The notes below the pieces were generated by a model. That model made no database searches, had not been told where the DNA came from, and was given only the letters and a program-made list of their open reading frames with translations. Both the position numbers and the translations under genes were made by a program. A stretch of DNA of 34,212 bases from Thermoplasmatota archaeon (GTDB lineage: Archaea; Thermoplasmatota; E2; DHVEG-1; B18-G2). The DNA lies in NCBI GenBank assembly GCA_029259115.1, contig JAPDJO010000045.1:1-34212 (forward strand). Direction: 5' to 3'. Positions 18,686 through 25,961 of this stretch are shown here, in pieces; position 1 is the stretch's first letter, and each line of letters begins with the position of its first letter.

Positions 18686-18686
18686 G

Positions 18687-19355
18687 CTAATATCCTTCGC
18701 AATAGAGAACATCAGGATACACTTCGTACTTGTCTTTCCAAGAATCTCCTGGAAGTATCCTCACCTTTCTACCTTCAATCTTTAACCTACCTTCTGCAAA
18801 TAGCTGTATAGTTCTTGGTAATAACTGATGCTCAACTTTAAGTATCCTTTCTGCCAAACTCTCTCTAGTATCATTATCCTTAACCTTGACTGCAGCCTGA
18901 AGTATTATGGGGCCATGATCGACTTCTTCATCCATAAAGTGGGTAGTGCAGCCTGTTATCTTTACACCATACCTTAAGGCATCTCCCTGACCATCTGTCC
19001 CTTTGAATGAAGGAAGCAAGGCGGGATGTATGTTTATTATCTTACCATACCATCTCTTGATAAACCAGGGAGAGAGAATCCTCATATAGCCTGCTCCGAC
19101 CACGAGATCAACATTATGCTCTCTCAGTATCTTATCTATCTCTTTTTCATGCTCCTCTCTACTCTTTCCTTCTGGATCCACAAAGTACGCTGGTATTCCA
19201 TGCTTTTTTGCTCTCTCTAAAGCATAGGCATCCTTTCTATCACTTATCACCACAGCAACATCGGCATCTATCTTTCCAGATTCGGAGTGATCTATTATGC
19301 TCTGAAGATTTGTTCCTCTGCCAGATACCAATACCCCAACCTTGATCCTCTTCAT
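18687..19355 (-). CDS. purN: Phosphoribosylglycinamide formyltransferase (10-formyl-THF dependent)
   Basis: PurN transfers the formyl group of 10-formyltetrahydrofolate to GAR in purine synthesis. Visible motifs are VLVSGRGTNLQSIID (phosphate-binding loop), INIHPALLPSFKG with catalytic Asn and His, and DEEVDHGPIILQ with the catalytic Asp. The 222-residue length is slightly over the bacterial enzyme. The frame opens at a TTG (19358), but the ATG at 19355 lies 26 bp from the TATA box at 19378-19385. It heads the operon with folC, folP, purB and tyrS, so the folate producers sit directly beside a folate-consuming enzyme. Confidence 0.96.
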   Translation of the reverse strand: MKRIKVGVLVSGRGTNLQSIIDHSESGKIDADVAVVISDRKDAYALERAKKHGIPAYFVDPEGKSREEHEKEIDKILREHNVDLVVGAGYMRILSPWFIKRWYGKIINIHPALLPSFKGTDGQGDALRYGVKITGCTTHFMDEEVDHGPIILQAAVKVKDNDTRESLAERILKVEHQLLPRTIQLFAEGRLKIEGRKVRILPGDSWKDKYEVYPDVLYCEGY

Positions 19356-19377
19356 CAAAACTACTATCTGATCTAGG

Positions 19378-19385
19378 TTTAAATA
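19378..19385 (-). promoter_or_regulatory. TATA box of the purN operon, inside the end of trm1
   Basis: TATTTAAA on the minus strand overlaps the last codons of trm1 and is centred about 26 bp before the purN ATG at 19355. No Shine-Dalgarno sequence is present in the 20-bp gap, so the operon's first message is predicted to be leaderless. Confidence 0.55.
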
Positions 19386-20482
19386 GTTAAATCATTGAAT
19401 ACCTTTATAACCTCATCAAGTGGAGCATCTGTCTTAAAAGAAGTATCTCTGAAATGAGTTCTGGATACCCTGTAACCTTCCTTTTCTAGGAGTTTCATCA
19501 TCCTAAAAATCTTTGGAGGAGATCTTTTGAAATAAGATGCTAAAGCATCTATATCATAGAAAAGCGGAGGCATGTCAATCTCATCTAGACATCTATCCAC
19601 GAGTTTTTCGATATCTTTCTTGTTCCTGAAGCTCTTTTTCCTTATCACATCTCTTAATGAAACCAAAAAACCTTTGTCATGCAGATTTCCTGTCCAGAGT
19701 GGACCTACCTCCCTCTCTTTTAAATCGAAGTCATATGTTTTCAAAGTATCTATATTTTTCAAAAGCTCGTCAGCCTTTTTCGCTCCTTTTTTAACTTTAA
19801 AGTAGGCTCTCATGTAGTAATTCCTAGAATAGCTAAGTATTGGATATAAAGCCCTATCAAATCTTGCCCCTTCTCTTATTATGTGTCCTAGAAGTATCCT
19901 CAATCCTATCTCATGCATAGACCACGTCCTCAGGGGCTTTGAACCATATCTTCTAATGCAGGTCTTCCTATAGACTCCGCAGAGAGTAGCTGTATCGGTT
20001 GCTGTAACAGCTAATATGCCACCTGGAAGAACACTCCTAACAGCTATGCTTATGTAAGGGACAGGTGAACCAAAAGGGTCAATATCAATATAGTGAAATC
20101 TTTCCTTGCATAATAATACGTTCAAATCCTCGCAACTTGTCTTGATATTGGAAAGATTGCTGTGCTCTATGCTTTTCTTAGCTATCTCGATAGCTTTCTC
20201 ATTCCAATCATTTAGAATAACATTAAAATCTCCATCAACCTCGTTTGCTATCCTTAATCCTCTTGCCCCTATAGAAGCCAACCCATCCAGTATATCTATT
20301 TCTCTATCAAACTCATTTACAAGAACCTGAACAACCGCGACAGATATGTCTCTACTTTCTTCCATAGCTGGATTGTAGAAGCCATATCTAAGCTTCCTTC
20401 CAGGTCCTTTGTTTTCTAATCTCAAATCCGCAGGGACGAAAAACTCTGTATTTCCTTCTCTTACTAATTTTAGCTTCGTCAT
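19379..20482 (-). CDS. trm1: tRNA (guanine(26)-N(2))-dimethyltransferase
   Basis: An SAM-dependent enzyme that makes m2,2G at position 26 of tRNA. The 367-residue protein shows EGNTEFFVPA and NPAMEESRDISV in the N-terminal part, the SAM-binding motif ILDGLASIGARGLRIANE, the catalytic IDIDPFGSPVPYI and VTATDTATLCG. A C-terminal archaeal Trm1 domain follows (DIDALASYFKRSPP). The ATG lies 1 bp after the stop of the upstream NTPase gene, so the two are co-transcribed. The 3' end carries the purN promoter. Confidence 0.96.
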   Translation of the reverse strand: MTKLKLVREGNTEFFVPADLRLENKGPGRKLRYGFYNPAMEESRDISVAVVQVLVNEFDREIDILDGLASIGARGLRIANEVDGDFNVILNDWNEKAIEIAKKSIEHSNLSNIKTSCEDLNVLLCKERFHYIDIDPFGSPVPYISIAVRSVLPGGILAVTATDTATLCGVYRKTCIRRYGSKPLRTWSMHEIGLRILLGHIIREGARFDRALYPILSYSRNYYMRAYFKVKKGAKKADELLKNIDTLKTYDFDLKEREVGPLWTGNLHDKGFLVSLRDVIRKKSFRNKKDIEKLVDRCLDEIDMPPLFYDIDALASYFKRSPPKIFRMMKLLEKEGYRVSRTHFRDTSFKTDAPLDEVIKVFNDLTI

Positions 20483-20483
20483 C

Positions 20484-21044
20484 TCAGAATAGACTTGGTA
20501 ACTGATCCTTCATTATCTTTTCTATCTTGTAAGGGAGCAGATTCCTGTTTACTGGAGTTACTTCTAGGATTCTTATATCATCTCTTCTCCTTATGTCTTG
20601 AAGTAAAGGACTCCTCGATTTCTTGTGGAGAGTGAGCAGTATGGGCTTATCACTATCCAGAGCATCGATAACAACCTTGCAAAACCTCTCTGATAGCATT
20701 TCCATCTTTCCAACTTCATCGATTATTATGATATCTATACTTTCATCAGCAATAGCTCTCTCTATCGCGGGCACTCCAATCTCTTCCAGAACCTTTACAT
20801 CAACTCCATACTTTCCAACCCTTTCTCCTGTATCGAAATCCACGTGGGCAAAGATCTTTCTCTCTTTTGTTTGCCAATCCATCACATAGAAACCAACTCT
20901 ATCATTGTTCTCGATTATAGCTTCTGTAACCATTCCGCCAACTCTGTATCCACTTTCTTCAAGGTCCTTAACTATTTTTATGAGGGTATCAGTTTTGCCA
21001 ACACCAGGTAAACCTGTTATTCCTATCTTAGGGATATCACTCAT
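20484..21044 (-). CDS. THEP1-family nucleoside-triphosphatase
   Basis: A 186-residue P-loop NTPase of the THEP1 (NTPase, cancer-related in its human homologue) family, which hydrolyses ATP/GTP and other NTPs slowly; the physiological role in archaea is unclear. Walker A is GLPGVGKT at residues 11-18 and Walker B is IIIIDEVGKME. GGMVTEAI and LTLHKKSRSPL also fit the family. It precedes trm1 by 1 bp and diverges from idsA across 118 bp. A weak TATA-like CTAAATTG lies about 25 bp upstream of the ATG. Confidence 0.92.
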   Translation of the reverse strand: MSDIPKIGITGLPGVGKTDTLIKIVKDLEESGYRVGGMVTEAIIENNDRVGFYVMDWQTKERKIFAHVDFDTGERVGKYGVDVKVLEEIGVPAIERAIADESIDIIIIDEVGKMEMLSERFCKVVIDALDSDKPILLTLHKKSRSPLLQDIRRRDDIRILEVTPVNRNLLPYKIEKIMKDQLPSLF

Positions 21045-21135
21045 TCGTAACCTGAATGCTTTATCAATTTAGAATGTTTTTGCTTAAATTTGCTAGTTTC
21101 CATATTCGTTTATAAGCGTAATTATATTCGACAAA

Positions 21136-21143
21136 ATTAAATA
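21136..21143 (+). promoter_or_regulatory. TATA box of idsA
   Basis: ATTAAATA is centred about 23 bp before the ATG at 21163 and 29 bp before a second in-frame ATG at 21169. No Shine-Dalgarno sequence is present. The remainder of the 118-bp intergenic gap is AT-rich, with another TATA-like element (TTTATAAGC near 21110) that could act in either direction. Confidence 0.5.
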
Positions 21144-21162
21144 TCTGTTTGGATTAGTTAAA

Positions 21163-22194
21163 ATGTCTATGGAGATCTATTCAGGTTTAGAGAACAAAGA
21201 TATAACTGAGGTAATCAAGGAAAGAGCCAAAATAGTCGAGTTTGAGATAAAAAAAATACTGCTGGAAGAAAGTCCTTTTCTTCTACCAGACAGATGGTAC
21301 AAGGATGATCCAATCGTTCACTCTCTCTGGTCTGGGGGTAAGAGGTTAAGGCCTATTTTATGTCTATTTTCATGCGAAGCTGTTGGAGGAGATTGGGAAA
21401 AATCTCTGCCTACAGCTGTTGGTATCGAATTTCTTCATACTTTTACCTTAATTCATGATGATATAATGGATAAATCTGAAATCAGAAGAGGAAGACCAAG
21501 TTTACACTCTATATGGGGAGAATCGATAGCTATAACCGCAGGCGATACTTTGTACAGTCTAGCGTTCAAATCATTCCTTAAAAATGCTGAAATAGAGGGA
21601 GTTACACATGAGCAGGTTAATAGAGTTATAGATGTAGCAGTCAAAAAATGCATCTCATTGGCGAGAGGACAAACTATGGATATAATGTTCGAAAGGATAG
21701 AGAGGATAAGCATCGAAGACTACATCGAAATGGCGAGAATGAAGACATCATCCTTAATAGAACTAGCCTTGGTTGCTGGCGCCATAATAGGAGGAGGCAG
21801 CAAAGAGGAAATAAACTCTCTTGAGAAGATAGGGAGAGACATCGGGCTAGCTTTTCAAATCCAAGACGATGTTTTGGATATAGAAGGAGTAGAAACCGGT
21901 AAGCCGAGGGCAATAGATTTGAGGAGAAGGAAGAAGACATTGATGGTGATACATGCCATAGAGAATGCAGATAATCAAAATAAAAAGAAACTTCTCGACT
22001 TTATGAGAGGAGCAGATATAGATATAGAAGATGTTATCAATATTCTGGAAGAGACAGGATCAATAGACTTTGCCAAGGATAAGGTGAAGGAATTACTGGA
22101 TAGTGCTAGGAAAGAAATAAGAAATCTAAGAGAAAATGAGGGCAGATACAATATAGAGAAAACCATAGATTACATAATGAACAGAAAAAGATAG
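21163..22194 (+). CDS. idsA: Short-chain isoprenyl diphosphate synthase (FPP/GGPP synthase)
   Basis: A trans-prenyltransferase that extends DMAPP with IPP to geranylgeranyl (and probably farnesyl) diphosphate, the precursor of archaeal ether lipids. The 343-residue protein has SGGKRLRPIL (IPP binding), the first aspartate-rich motif DDIMDKSEIRRGRPS, ALVAGAIIGGGS, and the second motif FQIQDDVLDIEG. The small side chains before the first motif decide chain length, but I have not predicted it. The ATG at 21169 is an alternative start. The stop codon directly abuts that of the convergent pssA gene. Confidence 0.95.
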   Translation: MSMEIYSGLENKDITEVIKERAKIVEFEIKKILLEESPFLLPDRWYKDDPIVHSLWSGGKRLRPILCLFSCEAVGGDWEKSLPTAVGIEFLHTFTLIHDDIMDKSEIRRGRPSLHSIWGESIAITAGDTLYSLAFKSFLKNAEIEGVTHEQVNRVIDVAVKKCISLARGQTMDIMFERIERISIEDYIEMARMKTSSLIELALVAGAIIGGGSKEEINSLEKIGRDIGLAFQIQDDVLDIEGVETGKPRAIDLRRRKKTLMVIHAIENADNQNKKKLLDFMRGADIDIEDVINILEETGSIDFAKDKVKELLDSARKEIRNLRENEGRYNIEKTIDYIMNRKR

Positions 22195-22836
22195 CTAGCG
22201 CATTTTCAACATCTTCACATAAAGAGGACCAAGTAAAACATAGAACAAGGAAGACAAGAGGAGAATCTTCACAAAAATCATATCAAAAACTTTTCCGAAG
22301 ATGAGACACATGAAAATCAGTACCAGGGCTGCTGAGCCTATGACTTTGTCTGTCTTTGGATAAGGAATTCTAGATATCATAATCACGGATAACACGATTA
22401 ATATAACGCTTATGTAGAGATAATCTTTGACAACCATGCAGGAAGTAGCTAGCAGTATGCCGGCTGCTGGCGTAGGGAGACCAACAAACCACTCCTCTTT
22501 TTTAAAAATATGAAAAGATGATAATCTAACCGCGGAGCAGACAACATATACTAGGAGAAATGGTAAAAGGTAAATTGTCTGGAAAGAAGAATAAGCTAAA
22601 AGCGAGGGCGATATCGAGAAAGAGGAAAGATCAGCTAAAGAATCGAGATTTTCTCCAAGTTTTCCGCTTCCAAACTTTCTAGCAAGTATGCCATCTGCAC
22701 CATCACTTAGTGCAGATAAAAGGATAAAGGAAAGGGCAAACCATGGTTCTCCTCTCATAATAAAGATCATGGAGATAAAACCAAATGAAAGATTTAGAAG
22801 AGAAAATATATCACCAAGTCTAAGCAATCTAATCAT
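22195..22836 (-). CDS. pssA: CDP-alcohol phosphatidyltransferase, probable archaetidylserine synthase
   Basis: An integral membrane enzyme predicted to join CDP-archaeol and serine. Its signature is D45-GA-D48-G-IL-A-R53, then G61, D65 and D69, the CDP-alcohol phosphotransferase metal site. The spacing between Arg and Gly is seven residues; the canonical value is eight. The rest is hydrophobic, with about six membrane segments in 213 residues. The serine assignment rests on the adjacent archaetidylserine decarboxylase gene and on the GENLDSLADLSSF segment. ATG 22836 overlaps asd by 8 bp (ATGATTAG). Starts at 22854 or 22857 would add six or seven residues before the usual MxRLLRLxD-type beginning. 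Confidence 0.88.
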   Translation of the reverse strand: MIRLLRLGDIFSLLNLSFGFISMIFIMRGEPWFALSFILLSALSDGADGILARKFGSGKLGENLDSLADLSSFSISPSLLAYSSFQTIYLLPFLLVYVVCSAVRLSSFHIFKKEEWFVGLPTPAAGILLATSCMVVKDYLYISVILIVLSVIMISRIPYPKTDKVIGSAALVLIFMCLIFGKVFDMIFVKILLLSSLFYVLLGPLYVKMLKMR

Positions 22837-23458
22837 TGAGCTCTGCAATCTCATCAACTCCTGCTCTTAGCTTATCATTTACTCTTATCCTCAATCTCAC
22901 TTTATCTTTTGGTAATATTAGATCCACTCTCGATCCAAATTTAATCATACCTATCCTCTCTCCCTTTGCAATATTTTTCCCCTCTTTCGCATAGCATACA
23001 ATTCTCCTTGCGAATATGCCTGCTATTTGGATAATCTTTATCTTTCCAATCTTTGTTTCCGCCAGGATAATGTTCTTTTCATTCTTTTCAGATTCTTCCG
23101 AGTATGCAGGAAAAAAATTTCCTTCAACCCTCTCTATTTTCAGAATTTTACCATCAATGGGCATCCTATTGACATGAACATCAAGAATACTCATGAATAT
23201 GGATACTTTAATCGAGTCTCCCACATCAGAATCTTTGATTTTTTCTATCTTTATGATTTTACCATCAGCCGGAGAAACAATGTTTTTTCCTATCTCTCTT
23301 TCAGGATCTCTGAAGAAAAATATCGTAAAAGCTAGGAAAACGAACATCAAAACTGATAGGATAAGGAAAAGGGAATTTGTAAATGAAATAGCTAGAAATG
23401 CTAAACCCAGAACGAAGATGAAAGAAATTATGCTCAATCCATCCTTTGCAATTCTCAT
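22829..23458 (-). CDS. asd: Archaetidylserine decarboxylase (PSD family)
   Basis: Converts archaetidylserine to archaetidylethanolamine. The 209-residue proenzyme has two N-terminal hydrophobic segments (about 8-28 and 30-49), then FRDPER, VSPADGKI, FMSILDVHVNRMP and the self-cleavage site FGSRVDL. Cleavage between G175 and S176 would generate the pyruvoyl cofactor. The short length and Gly-Ser pair are those of the small archaeal-type PSD. It lies 1 bp after artA and overlaps pssA. The order artA-asd-pssA matches the functional link known from haloarchaea, where archaeosortase action needs PssA and Asd. Confidence 0.93.
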   Translation of the reverse strand: MRIAKDGLSIISFIFVLGLAFLAISFTNSLFLILSVLMFVFLAFTIFFFRDPEREIGKNIVSPADGKIIKIEKIKDSDVGDSIKVSIFMSILDVHVNRMPIDGKILKIERVEGNFFPAYSEESEKNEKNIILAETKIGKIKIIQIAGIFARRIVCYAKEGKNIAKGERIGMIKFGSRVDLILPKDKVRLRIRVNDKLRAGVDEIAELND

Positions 23459-23459
23459 T

Positions 23460-24380
23460 CTATCGTATCACCTTCTTTAAGATTCTTTCTACAAATCCCT
23501 CCTCCCTGTATAGATTAATGGTACAGATTATCTTGTCATATAATTCTGGTATGTATTTGAACACGAGAAATACCAGAACTATTAGAGCTATAAGACTTCC
23601 AGATTTACCTATGTAATTGTGAGCCACATTCATATCTGTAATTCTATACCCCACGAGATAAACAACGGATGCATTTCTTATCAGATTGAGGAAGTATATG
23701 GTTGGTATCAGAAAAGCTATCGCAGATAACCTTCTTTTGATGTTAACCTCTCTCAGTGGTAAGATAAGACCAACAAACAAAAGCATGGACTGGATAGCTG
23801 TGCATGCGAATATTATCTCTGCTGTTGGTGAAGAGTTTCCAATGTAATCATAGCCTGCCCATATCAGGCTACCCTCAACTTTAATGTTTTTATCAAATAT
23901 CGAGTAAATCAAAGCAGAATGTCTAGCTACGACCTCTATTAAAGAATTCTTCAAGACAGAGATATAATCCATGGAGAAATAAATCAAGCCAGATATTCCA
24001 GCTACCCCTGCTAACCAGGGAAGACACTCAGCTTTCGATGTTATATCTTTATAAGCGAAATAGATCAGCAAATAAACTCCAGCTGTACAAAGGAAAGCAT
24101 TAACTATATCCCCATTCTCATAGTAATACAAGGTGTTGATCTGAGTTGACCAATAGAACGCGAAGATAATCCAACCTACAGATCTTAGGTATTTTGATAC
24201 CTTGATATTTAAGATAAAACCGACTAGAAGAAAAAACAAACTCAAGAAAAGGGGCACGGAGAGAAAATATCTTACGGTACCACTTAGAGGAAATGTAAAC
24301 ACGTATAAGCCCAAGATCACCATACCAGTAGGTAAGAGAAAGAAAAGAATCGTTTTTTCAGCATCATTTAATTTCGGCAC
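23460..24380 (-). CDS. artA: Archaeosortase, ArtA-like
   Basis: A polytopic membrane transpeptidase of the exosortase/archaeosortase superfamily, which cleaves C-terminal sorting signals and in haloarchaea (ArtA) joins the protein to a lipid. This 306-residue protein has about eight membrane segments. The catalytic signatures are FACTAIQSM (C193), FLNLIRNASVVY (R235) and NVAHNYIGKSGSLIAL (H254). Genetic context supports the call: the next two genes make archaetidylserine and archaetidylethanolamine, the lipid route implicated in ArtA-dependent anchoring. The start is a GTG at 24380, about 25 bp from a TATA-like GATTAAAG, with no in-frame ATG nearby. No substrate with a PGF-CTERM tail is encoded in the window. 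Confidence 0.85.
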   Translation of the reverse strand: MPKLNDAEKTILFFLLPTGMVILGLYVFTFPLSGTVRYFLSVPLFLSLFFLLVGFILNIKVSKYLRSVGWIIFAFYWSTQINTLYYYENGDIVNAFLCTAGVYLLIYFAYKDITSKAECLPWLAGVAGISGLIYFSMDYISVLKNSLIEVVARHSALIYSIFDKNIKVEGSLIWAGYDYIGNSSPTAEIIFACTAIQSMLLFVGLILPLREVNIKRRLSAIAFLIPTIYFLNLIRNASVVYLVGYRITDMNVAHNYIGKSGSLIALIVLVFLVFKYIPELYDKIICTINLYREEGFVERILKKVIR

Positions 24381-24400
24381 GCATCAACAAAATCTAACAG

Positions 24401-24410
24401 GCTTTAATCT
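24401..24410 (-). promoter_or_regulatory. Probable TATA box of artA-asd-pssA
   Basis: AGATTAAAGC on the minus strand is centred about 25 bp before the GTG start at 24380, giving a leaderless message. A further candidate, CGCTTAAATTGG (24428-24439), would leave a leader of about 28 nt without a Shine-Dalgarno sequence. Confidence 0.4.
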
Positions 24411-24439
24411 CATTTTTGGTCTACAACCAATTTAAGCGA

Positions 24440-24500
24440 AAATTATTTATACAACCGTTCACCTACTTTATTTAAATAAATAATTTTTATAGGAGGTGGT
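24440..24500 (+). promoter_or_regulatory. Promoter, palindrome and ribosome-binding site of the KaiC-like/reverse gyrase operon
   Basis: AAATTATTTATA (24440-24451), preceded by the BRE-like GCGA, predicts transcription from about 24472. A perfect 14-bp palindrome, TTTATTTAAATAAA (24467-24480), covers that position and could be an operator. AGGAGGTGGT (24491-24500) is a strong Shine-Dalgarno sequence just before the ATG at 24504. Confidence 0.55.
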
Positions 24501-24503
24501 GGC

Positions 24504-25370
24504 ATGGCAGAGACAGAGGAGAGAAAGTACTACGAACTCAGTGAAATCAGAGATAGGGCGCCAAAGTTATTCGGGGTACCAACAGGAACAAAACTAGATG
24601 AGATGTTCTGGAAGATAGAGTTTGAAGGAGATAAACCAGTGAGGAAACCTCTTGGAGGATTACCCCATCTTTCGATAATAAATTTGACTGGAATACCTGA
24701 TAGTGGTAAGAGTTTGTTGGCCGAGCAATTCACTCTCCATCAGGCGAGCGAGGGTTATAAAGTTCTATTTGTAACTGTAGAATCACCTGCAAACTTCCTT
24801 TACACATCTTTGAAAGCAAAAGCAGAATACTTGGGACTGGATTTTGATAAAATATCCAGAAACATTATAGTTATAGATGCATCGGAAAACGCTGAATTGA
24901 GAGAGGATCCTAGAGCTTTGATGGATACCATGGCATATGCTATAAGAGAAAAAAGAACAAACAATGTTGTTATAGACAGTATCACGGGATTGTACGAACA
25001 CAAGGAAATGATGGCACGCCAAATTGTAAGGCAGTTTTTCAATTTCCTCAAGAAATGGAGACAAACCTCACTGTTCGTATCTCAGAAAAGATCTGCTCAA
25101 GGAGCAGAAACCGCGGAAGCCGCAGGAGGGCTTGCTGTTGCTCACATTGTTGATGGAAGTATTGTCATGGACAAGAGACTGATAGAGAGTAAGTGGGATA
25201 TGTCTACCTATAAGCTACCGATAGGTAGCGTTTTGAGAACAATAAGGATAGATGGTTGCAGATTAACAGGGCATGACACAAGAACATGGGTTTTTGAGAT
25301 AAGTGAGGGTGGAACTATAGAAATAATATCTCCTCTGGAAGAATTTATAAAGAGGAAGGAGGTGATGTGA
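24504..25370 (+). CDS. KaiC-like RecA-superfamily ATPase (single domain)
   Basis: A 288-residue ATPase of the KaiC/RadA group. Residues 57-61 lead into Walker A GIPDSGKS (63-70), then FVTVESP with the likely catalytic Glu (E93), and Walker B NVVIDSITG with D158. SQKRSAQGAETAEAAGGLAVAHIVDG is the family's C-terminal part, and a charged N-terminal extension of about 50 residues precedes the fold. KaiC-like proteins in archaea are thought to act in signalling by ATP-driven assembly; no substrate is known for this one. It is followed within 2 bp by an HTH regulator and then reverse gyrase on the same strand. It is not RadA or RadB: it lacks the HhH domain and is shorter than RadA. Confidence 0.85.
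   Translation: MAETEERKYYELSEIRDRAPKLFGVPTGTKLDEMFWKIEFEGDKPVRKPLGGLPHLSIINLTGIPDSGKSLLAEQFTLHQASEGYKVLFVTVESPANFLYTSLKAKAEYLGLDFDKISRNIIVIDASENAELREDPRALMDTMAYAIREKRTNNVVIDSITGLYEHKEMMARQIVRQFFNFLKKWRQTSLFVSQKRSAQGAETAEAAGGLAVAHIVDGSIVMDKRLIESKWDMSTYKLPIGSVLRTIRIDGCRLTGHDTRTWVFEISEGGTIEIISPLEEFIKRKEVM
25358..25365 (+). promoter_or_regulatory. Ribosome-binding site that fixes the start of the HTH gene
   Basis: GGAGGTGA lies inside the last codons of the KaiC-like gene, 7 nt before the ATG at 25373 but only 1 nt before the alternative GTG at 25367. The spacing favours the ATG. Confidence 0.7.
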
Positions 25371-25372
25371 AT

Positions 25373-25960
25373 ATGGAGGTTATAAATACAGCGGTGAGAG
25401 AAATAGATGTAGATGCTCTCGCTGAGCAGGTGTTCTATGAATCGATAAACATACTTGGAGGTCTAAGAAAGCTGATAGAGTACAGAAATCTAACATGGCT
25501 TCCAAGCTTGGCTGAAGCAGCCTATGCTGTAGTGATGAAGGAAGAATTGATGAAGACTCACAAAGAGATAGCGTTTGATCTGGGATTGACTCCGCAGACT
25601 GTGCAGAATATACTCAGAGCGGATGCGCAAGAAGTGGAGAAGTTTATAAAGGGAGAGATAGAAAAAGTGGATGAGCACAAGGCTGGAGGAATAGCCAAGC
25701 TGGCTTACGAGAGAGTAAAGAAGGACAAAAGAATAACAATGAAGGAGAAGGAGTTAGAGGTATTGGGTGTTGACTGGGCAATAAAGGTTTTGACCAGATT
25801 AAGAGGAACGGATTTTCCTCTAGATAAAGAACAACTTTTGGAAAGGTTAAAGGGGGTGGTTATCAAAGATAAGCCTTTCGAGGAGATAGTTAATGAAATA
25901 AAGTTTCCTGTCAATACTCCTGCAGAAGTTCTTAAAGAGATAAAGAGAGTAATCGGATAG
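25373..25960 (+). CDS. Predicted HTH transcriptional regulator associated with KaiC-like ATPase
   Basis: A 195-residue soluble, mostly helical protein. A helix-turn-helix is visible near residues 60-86 (HKEIAFDLGLTPQTVQNIL), flanked by an N-terminal helical region (residues 11-58) and a charged C-terminal region ending in a KFPVNTPAEVLKEIKRV helix. From memory it resembles the archaeal group COG1318 of predicted regulators often next to KaiC-like genes; I am only moderately sure. It starts 2 bp after the ATPase gene and ends 1 bp before reverse gyrase, so all three are one transcript. It might control the operon through the palindrome at 24467-24480 (inference). Confidence 0.65.
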   Translation: MEVINTAVREIDVDALAEQVFYESINILGGLRKLIEYRNLTWLPSLAEAAYAVVMKEELMKTHKEIAFDLGLTPQTVQNILRADAQEVEKFIKGEIEKVDEHKAGGIAKLAYERVKKDKRITMKEKELEVLGVDWAIKVLTRLRGTDFPLDKEQLLERLKGVVIKDKPFEEIVNEIKFPVNTPAEVLKEIKRVIG

Positions 25961-25961
25961 T

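Noticed and set aside
21455..21479. C-box-like ATGATGA followed by CTGA, resembling a second C/D RNA
   Set aside because: It lies in the codons for the first aspartate-rich motif of IdsA, lacks C' and D' boxes with proper spacing, and has no promoter.
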